From Spirochaetaceae bacterium (GTDB taxonomy: Bacteria > Spirochaetota > Spirochaetia > SZUA-6 > Bin103), in the NCBI GenBank assembly GCA_028820215.1, contig JAPPKD010000251.1, positions 1 through 12,212 on the forward strand: a stretch of DNA of 12,212 nt, read 5' to 3'. A program made the position numbers and the translations under genes. Position 1 is the stretch's first letter, and each line of letters starts with the position of its first letter. This document shows, piece by piece, positions 7,466 to 12,212 of this stretch. The notes under the pieces were generated by a model that saw only the letters and a list, made by a program, of their open reading frames with translations, searched no databases and was not told the DNA's origin.

Positions 7466-7487
7466 AGGGGGCGTACGCACACCCCCT
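7466..7487 (+). terminator. G5/C5 hairpin after the RidA gene
   Basis: AGGGGG and CCCCCT form a six-pair stem around a ten-base loop that contains the palindrome CGTACG. It lies 13 bases after the RidA stop. No T run follows directly (the next T-rich stretch is CTGTTTT near 7500), so it is a weak intrinsic terminator or a processing/stability hairpin. Confidence 0.35.
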
Positions 7488-7554
7488 TAGGCCTGTTCCC
7501 CTGTTTTGGTGCCACACGGCCGCGGGGTCCAATGCCGACGGAGGTACGCACACC
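7473..7554. repeat. 11-base direct repeat GTACGCACACC
   Basis: GTACGCACACC occurs at 7473-7483 in the hairpin after RidA and again at 7544-7554, ending immediately before the GTG start of the lipoprotein gene. The copies begin 71 bases apart. They could be a regulatory element, the trace of a small duplication, or chance. Confidence 0.45.
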
Positions 7555-8376
7555 GTGACACTACGAACGATAACGCTCGCGTCCGTCGCCGTCGCGCTTG
7601 CTGGATGCTCAGGACCCGTGAAGCCGATCGAGCCGCCAGCGCCCTCGCCGCAGGAACAGCTCACCGGCACATGGCGCTCCGTCAAGTCCCTTGATTCCGG
7701 CCACACGGACTTCCGGCTCCTCACCTTTACGAAAAGCAGATGGATCTACGAGTTCATGCGTGAGGACAAGGACGGAGCTCGTGAGGAGCACTTTCATAGG
7801 CAGGGCGGGTGGACTATCACGGACACTCACGTCACTCGGATCGAGTACGCTAATAACGAAGAGGTGTCGACGACGAAGGAGTATTCGATTGTCGACGGGA
7901 ACCTTGTGCTGGAACGCTGGGCAGGAGGCGGGGACCCCGAGGTCACCCACCATACCTACTCCCGCGAGCCGGCGATCACCGCAACCGACCTGCACGCCAC
8001 ATGGCGGTTTGACTTCACGGTCGCCTCGGCTACCGACACCCTGGAACTCAACGCCGACGGCACGTTCCGGCACATCCACGACAACCCGATCGTCACCCTC
8101 GTGTGGGAGGGGACCTACACGCTGGATCTCGACCAACTCTTCATATTCCAGGAGATCACAAGCGCGACCACGACGGCCGTAGATAGGCCCCCGCCTACGC
8201 TGATGGCTGGACACACGGCCAGATTGGCCTTCGCGCCGTCCATGCTCCGGGACACCATACGCGTGTCGTTGAACGTCTACGAGAAGGACTACGACCCGGA
8301 GACGCGCACGTTCGCGGACACCAGCGAGAGGAACCCTTACGGCTACTACATCGCCTTGTTCACCAAGATCAAGTAG
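7555..8376 (+). CDS. lipoprotein with two lipocalin-like repeats
   Basis: This 273-residue protein begins with a lipoprotein signal (LASVAVALAGC, lipobox LAGC, lipidated C18) and a proline-rich linker (PIEPPAPSP), so it should be membrane-anchored outside the cytoplasm. Two halves begin alike, with LTGTW (W40) and LHATW (W150), each followed by beta-strand patterns. The second carries DTLELNADGTFRHI, typical of lipocalin-like small beta-barrels, so a duplicated lipocalin-like or calycin-type domain is likely. The GTG start at 7555 has GAGG 11 bases upstream and makes the signal peptide complete. It stands alone, 101 bases after RidA with a hairpin between, so it is probably a separate unit. 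By eye it is less GC-rich than its neighbours. The ligand and role are unknown; binding of a hydrophobic molecule or envelope stress are possibilities only. Confidence 0.8.
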   Translation: MTLRTITLASVAVALAGCSGPVKPIEPPAPSPQEQLTGTWRSVKSLDSGHTDFRLLTFTKSRWIYEFMREDKDGAREEHFHRQGGWTITDTHVTRIEYANNEEVSTTKEYSIVDGNLVLERWAGGGDPEVTHHTYSREPAITATDLHATWRFDFTVASATDTLELNADGTFRHIHDNPIVTLVWEGTYTLDLDQLFIFQEITSATTTAVDRPPPTLMAGHTARLAFAPSMLRDTIRVSLNVYEKDYDPETRTFADTSERNPYGYYIALFTKIK

Positions 8377-8383
8377 GCGTGTT

Positions 8384-8405
8384 GCCGGTCGCTTCAGCGG
8401 TCGGC
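8384..8405 (+). terminator. hairpin after the lipoprotein gene
   Basis: GCCGGTCGC and GCGGTCGGC form a nine-pair stem, including two G-U pairs, around a four-base TTCA loop eight bases after the lipoprotein stop. The wobble pairs make it stable only in plus-strand RNA, which fits a role in ending the lipoprotein transcript. No T run follows. Confidence 0.38.
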
Positions 8406-8458
8406 GTTGGTCGCACGGGGGAGCGCGAGAGAATCAGCGATGGGTCAGGAACCGCGCC

Positions 8459-9262
8459 TCAGGAGCGCTGCATGGTGCGGTAGCGGTTCACGGCCAGTGG
8501 GGCGAACACGGCGATGATGACCGCCGCCCAGATCAGGGTGTAGAGCACCGGGTGCTGCAGCGGCCAGACGGCCGGATCGGGCGTCCCAGGAGGGATGTTC
8601 CCGAACAGTTCCCGCGTCGCCTGGGTGACCGCGGAGACCGGGTTCCACAGGGCGAACGCGCGCAGCACGGGCGGCAGGTTCTCGGCGGGAACGAAGGTGT
8701 TGGCCACGAAGGTCAGCGGCATGGTCACCATGAAGCTCGCGTTGTTGATCACTTCGACGCTCGGCACGATCAGGCCGACGAAGGCCATGACCCAGGAGAA
8801 GGCGTAGGCGAATAGCAGCAGCAGGGAGAATCCCGCAATCGCCGGCAGCACACCGGTATCGATCCGCCATCCGACCACGAGCCCGGTCAGGGCCATGATC
8901 GCCAGCGACGCCACGTTGTACACCACGTCGCTCATCGTGCGACCCACCAGCAGCGCGCTGCGTGACATCGGCAGCGAGCGGAAGCGGTTCATGATTCCCT
9001 TCTGGATGTCCTCGGCCAGCCCGGCGCCGGTGAAGATGGAACCGAACACGACCGTCTGGGCGAAGATGCCGGCGATCAGGAACTCTCGGTAGGAGCCGCC
9101 GGGGATGGCGATCGAGTCGCCGAAGACGTACGCGAACAGCAGCACGAACATGATCGGCGACAGCAGCACGAACACCAGCACCTCGGGCACTCGCTTGATC
9201 TTGATCACGTTGCGCTTGGCGATGGTGGCGGCGTCGCTCACCGCGTTCAGCATGGCGCTCAC
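8459..9262 (-). CDS. ABC-2 permease, DrrB-like
   Basis: This 267-residue permease of the ABC-2/DrrB family has six predicted membrane helices near 27-47, 61-82, 112-132, 139-163, 172-190 and 238-257. The cytoplasmic segment EDIQKGIMNRFRSLPMSR (84-101) is the family's coupling motif that touches the ATPase. Its GTG start overlaps the stop of the ATPase gene in a GTGA, so the pair is translationally coupled. DrrB-type pairs export hydrophobic drugs, antibiotics or lipids. An internal ATG three codons later is an alternative start. The substrate cannot be told from sequence, although an operator-like palindrome upstream suggests ligand-controlled expression. Confidence 0.92.
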   Translation of the reverse strand: MSAMLNAVSDAATIAKRNVIKIKRVPEVLVFVLLSPIMFVLLFAYVFGDSIAIPGGSYREFLIAGIFAQTVVFGSIFTGAGLAEDIQKGIMNRFRSLPMSRSALLVGRTMSDVVYNVASLAIMALTGLVVGWRIDTGVLPAIAGFSLLLLFAYAFSWVMAFVGLIVPSVEVINNASFMVTMPLTFVANTFVPAENLPPVLRAFALWNPVSAVTQATRELFGNIPPGTPDPAVWPLQHPVLYTLIWAAVIIAVFAPLAVNRYRTMQRS

Positions 9263-10230
9263 GTGGCGGCCTCCTCCGGTTCGGTGGGTTCGGCGGCGTG
9301 GCCGGTCAGGGTGAGGAACACGTCATCCAGCGTCGGCCGGCGCAGGCCGACGTCCTGGACCGCGACCTGCCCCTGGTCCAGCGCGCGCAGCGCCTGCATC
9401 AGCGCCTCCGCTCCGCCGCCGGCGATCGGCGTCACCACCGTGCGCGCGCGCTCGTCCACCTGCTGCTCCCCGACCGCGAAACGGTCCAGCACCTCGCGGG
9501 CGTGACTCACCGCCGCCCCGGCGGCCACCGTCACCTCGATGCGTTCCGCCCCGACCAGCCGCTTCAGCTCGTCGGGCGTACCCTCCGCGATCGCCTTGCC
9601 GTGGTCGATGACCAGCACACGGTCGGCGAGCTGGTCCGCCTCCTCCATGTACTGGGTGGTGAGCAGCACCGTGGTGCCTGAGCCCACCATGCGGCGGATC
9701 ACCTCCCAGAGCTGCCTGCGGCTGTGAGGGTCCAGGCCGGTGGTGGGCTCGTCCAGGAACAGCACCGGCGGGTCGGCCACCAGGGCGCCGGCCAGGTCGA
9801 GGCGGCGGCGCATCCCGCCGGAGTAGGTCTTGACCGGGCGGCCGCCGGCCTCGACCAGGTCGAACTGCTCCAGCAGCTCGGTGGCGCGGCTGCGCGCGCG
9901 GCGCCGGCCGAGGTGATAGAGCCGGCCGACCATGTCGAGGTTCTCGAACCCGGTCAGGTGCTCATCCACCGCCGCGAACTGTCCGGACAGTCCGATCCGG
10001 CGGCGCACGTCGCGCGGGGAGCGCACCACGTCCGCGCCGGCCACCAGGGCGCTGCCTGCATCCGGAGAGATCAGGGTGGCCAGAATGGACACGGCGGTGG
10101 TCTTGCCCGCGCCGTTGGGGCCGAGCACGCCGAGCACCATGCCTTCCGACACGGCGAGGTCGAGACCTGCCAGGGCGGTGACCTTGCCGTAGCGCTTGAC
10201 GAGCCCGGTGGCTTGAATGAGATCCGGCAT
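9259..10230 (-). CDS. ABC transporter ATPase, DrrA-like (daunorubicin-type)
   Basis: This ATPase energises the DrrB-like permease encoded next. From the ATG at 10230 it has 323 residues: Walker A GPNGAGKT (37-44), Q-loop Q85, signature YSGGM (137-141) and Walker B VLFLDEP (157-163). The usual switch histidine is replaced by Q194 in LLTTQYMEEADQL, a hallmark of the DrrA branch. The tail ending in RRPTLDDVFLTLTGH also matches DrrA. The frame stays open to 10377, but those 49 extra codons lack conservation and would run through the probable promoter and operator at 10283-10312, so I prefer the internal ATG. The ribosome site is weak (AGG a few bases upstream). A role in self-resistance or efflux of a toxic hydrophobic compound is inferred from the family. 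Confidence 0.92.
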   Translation of the reverse strand: MPDLIQATGLVKRYGKVTALAGLDLAVSEGMVLGVLGPNGAGKTTAVSILATLISPDAGSALVAGADVVRSPRDVRRRIGLSGQFAAVDEHLTGFENLDMVGRLYHLGRRRARSRATELLEQFDLVEAGGRPVKTYSGGMRRRLDLAGALVADPPVLFLDEPTTGLDPHSRRQLWEVIRRMVGSGTTVLLTTQYMEEADQLADRVLVIDHGKAIAEGTPDELKRLVGAERIEVTVAAGAAVSHAREVLDRFAVGEQQVDERARTVVTPIAGGGAEALMQALRALDQGQVAVQDVGLRRPTLDDVFLTLTGHAAEPTEPEEAAT

Positions 10231-10282
10231 TGCCTGCGTGGCCGCCGACGGGGAAGGAGTGATCGATCGGCAGCTCGCCGGA

Positions 10283-10311
10283 AACCTACGCAGGTTTGAT
10301 CGATCGGTCAA
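10283..10311 (-). promoter_or_regulatory. probable promoter of the DrrAB-like operon
   Basis: On the minus strand TTGACC (10311-10306) is followed after exactly 17 bases by TAGGTT (10288-10283). The -35 box matches consensus in five of six positions and the -10 in three. Transcription would start near 10276, leaving a leader of about 46 bases before the ATG at 10230. Confidence 0.5.
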
Positions 10312-10312
10312 A
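10295..10312. promoter_or_regulatory. TetR-type operator candidate (18-base palindrome)
   Basis: TTTGATCGATCGGTCAAA is an inverted repeat with eight of nine pairs matching, lying across the -35 box of the DrrAB-like promoter, where a bound protein would block RNA polymerase. Its core TGATCGATCGG recurs at 10260-10270 in the predicted leader. Palindromes of this size are common targets of TetR-family repressors of efflux pumps. No regulator gene is present in the window. The site lies between divergent genes and could also affect the plus-strand gene at 10376. Confidence 0.55.
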
Positions 10313-10375
10313 ATCGTGTTGCCCGGAGGATGCTTGCGAAGGAGCGTTGCGACGGTAGACTTGTGAGCACGTGAC

Positions 10376-11173
10376 ATGAGCAGCGACGCGGACGTGACTT
10401 TCGTCGACTTCGGGTGCTCCTATCTCATCGGCAACGGCAGCAGCACCGCGGATTCGCCTGAGCCGATCGAACAGAACGACGTGCGGCTGCAGGTGGAGTC
10501 ACTCGTCCGGCTGTACGACCTTGAGGCCGGCCTGACCCGAACCATCTATCAGTGCGCGGCCTGCAAGGCGGAGAACACGTTCGACGCGTCCGGGCCGGGG
10601 GACCTGTTCAAGCGGCCCAACTACGACTTCCTGCCGGTCGCGTGCGGCAGCGAGCTGCTGATCTTTCGTCGTGGGGTGCTGGCCGCAGACGGATACCGGC
10701 GTTACTACCCGCACATGCCGGCCTTCGGCGATCTGCGTGCGCATATCGTGGCTGCGCAGGGTGTCGAGCGACTGGCCGACTTCCGGGCCGTCGCCGAGGC
10801 GTCGAGCGCCGGGGTGCCCATCATCGGCAGAACCGTGCTCGCCGACAGCGGCACGGGGCTGCGCGCGGAGCTGGAGTACCCGGTCAAGACGATCAACATC
10901 CGCTACCGTCCGGACGTGTATCAGTTCGATACCGGCCCGGTGCTGTTCCCGGATCTCGGCGTGCGGCGGGAGATCTGGGCGGACTACCTGTCGCTGGCGT
11001 TCCTGGCGTACGAGACCCGCACGGAGGACTACGCGGACTTCGTGATCGAAAGCCCGGTGCCTGCCGGATCGGATCCCGGCGCGGCACGGGTCATGCACTA
11101 CGACCGGCACGAGCATCGCCCGGCGACCAACACGATCTGGCAGGTCACGGGCGCGGGATCCGGCGCGCGCTGA
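10376..11173 (+). CDS. unrecognised 265-residue protein
   Basis: I do not recognise this family. It is 265 residues long, with no signal peptide and no membrane segment, and is probably a soluble alpha/beta protein. It has four cysteines (C14, C60, C63, C90); C60 and C63 form a CAAC pair that could bind metal or be redox-active with C14 or C90. Other visible features are an aromatic stretch GYRRYYPHMP (106-115), the phrase KTINIRYRPDVYQFDTGPVL (171-190) and a polar tail MHYDRHEHRP (240-249). An in-frame TGA at 10364-10366 rules out an earlier start, and no good ribosome site precedes the ATG. It is divergent from the DrrAB-like operon and ends 20 bases from the convergent dioxygenase gene. 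Codon usage looks like its GC-rich neighbours, so it is probably a real gene. Confidence 0.75.
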   Translation: MSSDADVTFVDFGCSYLIGNGSSTADSPEPIEQNDVRLQVESLVRLYDLEAGLTRTIYQCAACKAENTFDASGPGDLFKRPNYDFLPVACGSELLIFRRGVLAADGYRRYYPHMPAFGDLRAHIVAAQGVERLADFRAVAEASSAGVPIIGRTVLADSGTGLRAELEYPVKTINIRYRPDVYQFDTGPVLFPDLGVRREIWADYLSLAFLAYETRTEDYADFVIESPVPAGSDPGAARVMHYDRHEHRPATNTIWQVTGAGSGAR

Positions 11174-11193
11174 AGCCGGCGGCGGCTGGTGAG

Positions 11194-11931
11194 CTACGGC
11201 CGACAGTCCACGTAGAGCGCTCCGCGGGCGCCGGCCTCGCCGCGCACCAGGTAGACCGGTATGGGATGCGTCTCCACGTCGACCCAGGCGCTGTCAGTGC
11301 TGCAGAAGCGGATCGTGTACCCGGCCCGCCGCCGCGACGTGCGGTTCGCGCCGCTGCCGTGCAACAGGAACGAGTCGTGAATGGACATCGCGCCGGCCGG
11401 CATGGCCAGGGTGACGGCCGAGCGTTCCATCGCCTCGGTGACGACCACCTGCCTGGAGAGCATGTCGTCGCTGCCCGACGCCACGGTCGCGAACTCCCGG
11501 AAGCCGGCGTGCGAGCCGGGAATCACCTGCATGGCGGAGTTGGCGGCGTCGGCGTCATCGATGGCCAGCCACGCCGTGACCACGTCGGTGCCGTGCACGC
11601 TCGGCCAGTAGGTGTTGTCCTGGTGCCACGAGACCTTCTCCGACCCGTGGGGCGGTTTGATGAACACGCTCGAGTACACCAGGATCAGGTTCGGGCCGAG
11701 CACGGCCTCGACGGCGTCGAGCAGCGGCGAGTGGCGGCAGACATCCAGCCAGCGGTCGTCCCGGGTGTGCGGCTCGCTGAGGTAATCGGGCCGATCGAGC
11801 GTGCCCGCCTCGTCGAGCAGGCGGCGATTGGCCGCCACGCCGGCATCGTCGAAGACGCGCGGAAACATGCAGTACCCGTCCCGCGCGAACCGCCGCGGGT
11901 CCCGGTTCAGCTCGCGGTCGGCTTCGGACAT
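11194..11931 (-). CDS. phytanoyl-CoA dioxygenase (PhyH)-family oxygenase
   Basis: This is a member of the PhyH branch of Fe(II)/2-oxoglutarate-dependent dioxygenases, which hydroxylate diverse small molecules. From the ATG at 11931 it has 245 residues. The iron ligands are visible: H103 and D105 in VSWHQDNTYW, and H191 in FLLHGSGAN. An arginine in RRRAGYTIRF (about R202) is placed to bind 2-oxoglutarate. VIPGSHAGF (136-144) is a typical PhyH phrase. GGAGG eight bases upstream supports this ATG over one nine codons earlier, and the ATG overlaps the stop of the upstream permease gene (TGATG), so the two are translated together. In bacteria such enzymes often act on natural products, halogenated or lipid-like substrates. 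The substrate is unknown, and an export partner is suggested by the coupling. Confidence 0.9.
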   Translation of the reverse strand: MSEADRELNRDPRRFARDGYCMFPRVFDDAGVAANRRLLDEAGTLDRPDYLSEPHTRDDRWLDVCRHSPLLDAVEAVLGPNLILVYSSVFIKPPHGSEKVSWHQDNTYWPSVHGTDVVTAWLAIDDADAANSAMQVIPGSHAGFREFATVASGSDDMLSRQVVVTEAMERSAVTLAMPAGAMSIHDSFLLHGSGANRTSRRRAGYTIRFCSTDSAWVDVETHPIPVYLVRGEAGARGALYVDCRP

Positions 11932-12212
11932 CACTTCTCCCTCCAGGGGAGCTTCCACGTCCCCAATGACATCATGACCACGGTGAAGCCGGCCAGCACG
12001 GCCAGCTCGAACCAGACATCGGCATCCCCGGAGAGGGACTTGGTGATGCCGTCCGCCGCGTAGCGCAGCGGGGAGACGTAGCCGAGCTGCTTCAACACGG
12101 GCGGCGCCTGCTCCATGGTGTAATACACGGGCGAGAAAGCCGCAAGGAGGAGCGACAACGAGGAAATTGCGCTGTAGGGGTCTCTGTCGGCCGATTCGGG
12201 TCGGAGGGACGA
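11931..12212 (-). CDS. ABC-2 type permease, C-terminal part (runs off the right edge)
   Basis: The reading frame is open from the window's right edge to a stop at 11931-11933, giving 94 visible codons of the C-terminal end of a membrane protein. A hydrophobic segment (LSLLLAAFSPVYY) is followed by the loop LGYVSPLRYAADGITKSLSG, another membrane helix (ELAVLAGFTVVMMSLGTW) and the basic tail KLPWREK. The SPVYY...P motif followed by a Y-A-A-D-G/I loop and a terminal W with basic residues is typical of ABC-2 permeases. It differs from the DrrB-like permease at 8459, so it belongs to a second transporter. Its stop overlaps the start of the dioxygenase gene. The N-terminus and any ATPase lie beyond the window. 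Confidence 0.75.
   Translation of the reverse strand, partial: SSLRPESADRDPYSAISSLSLLLAAFSPVYYTMEQAPPVLKQLGYVSPLRYAADGITKSLSGDADVWFELAVLAGFTVVMMSLGTWKLPWREK

Noticed and set aside
10231..10377. N-terminal 49-codon extension of the DrrA-like protein
   Set aside because: The extension lacks similarity to DrrA proteins and would place the coding sequence over a promoter with ideal spacing and the operator palindrome.

Overview
This GC-rich window comes from a bacterium that I cannot place confidently. It carries DrrAB-type ABC transport genes, a phytanoyl-CoA dioxygenase-like oxygenase, sugar-degrading enzymes and an NHL-propeller enzyme. That mix fits uncultivated, environmental or host-associated high-GC lineages such as Actinomycetota, Chloroflexota or high-GC Spirochaetota. 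No rRNA, tRNA, CRISPR array, integrase or complete insertion sequence is visible.

Left part (1-3668). The window opens inside a plus-strand gene for the C-terminal part of a large glycoside-hydrolase-like protein. Its reading frame is broken at least twice, once in a run of seven C's and once near base 942. Facing it on the minus strand is a tightly coupled pair: an AAA/SMC-like ATPase followed, with a 4-base overlap, by a small TOPRIM-like (DUF4276-type) protein. This pair has the layout of OLD/PARIS-like anti-phage systems, and by eye its base composition is less GC-rich than its neighbours.

Centre (3750-7453). A plus-strand cluster looks like one operon of metabolic enzymes: an aldo/keto reductase; a ketol-acid reductoisomerase (KARI) homologue that has lost several canonical catalytic residues; a 30-codon remnant resembling the start of an amidohydrolase, coupled at both ends; a six-bladed NHL propeller that keeps the zinc and active-site residues of peptidylglycine amidating lyase (PAL); and a RidA-type enamine/imine deaminase. 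Together they suggest an undescribed catabolic or tailoring pathway passing through carbonyl and imine intermediates. A lone lipoprotein with two lipocalin-like repeats follows (7555-8376).

Right part (8459-12212). A DrrA/DrrB-like drug-efflux pair runs on the minus strand. A near-perfect 18-base palindrome overlaps the -35 box of its probable promoter, as expected for a TetR-family operator, although no repressor gene lies in the window. Divergent from it is an unrecognised 265-residue protein. Convergent with that is a PhyH-family Fe(II)/2-oxoglutarate dioxygenase, which is translationally coupled to the end of a second ABC-2 permease that runs off the right edge.

The points most worth following are the ATPase/TOPRIM pair, the active-site-altered KARI homologue and the PAL-like propeller in the same operon.
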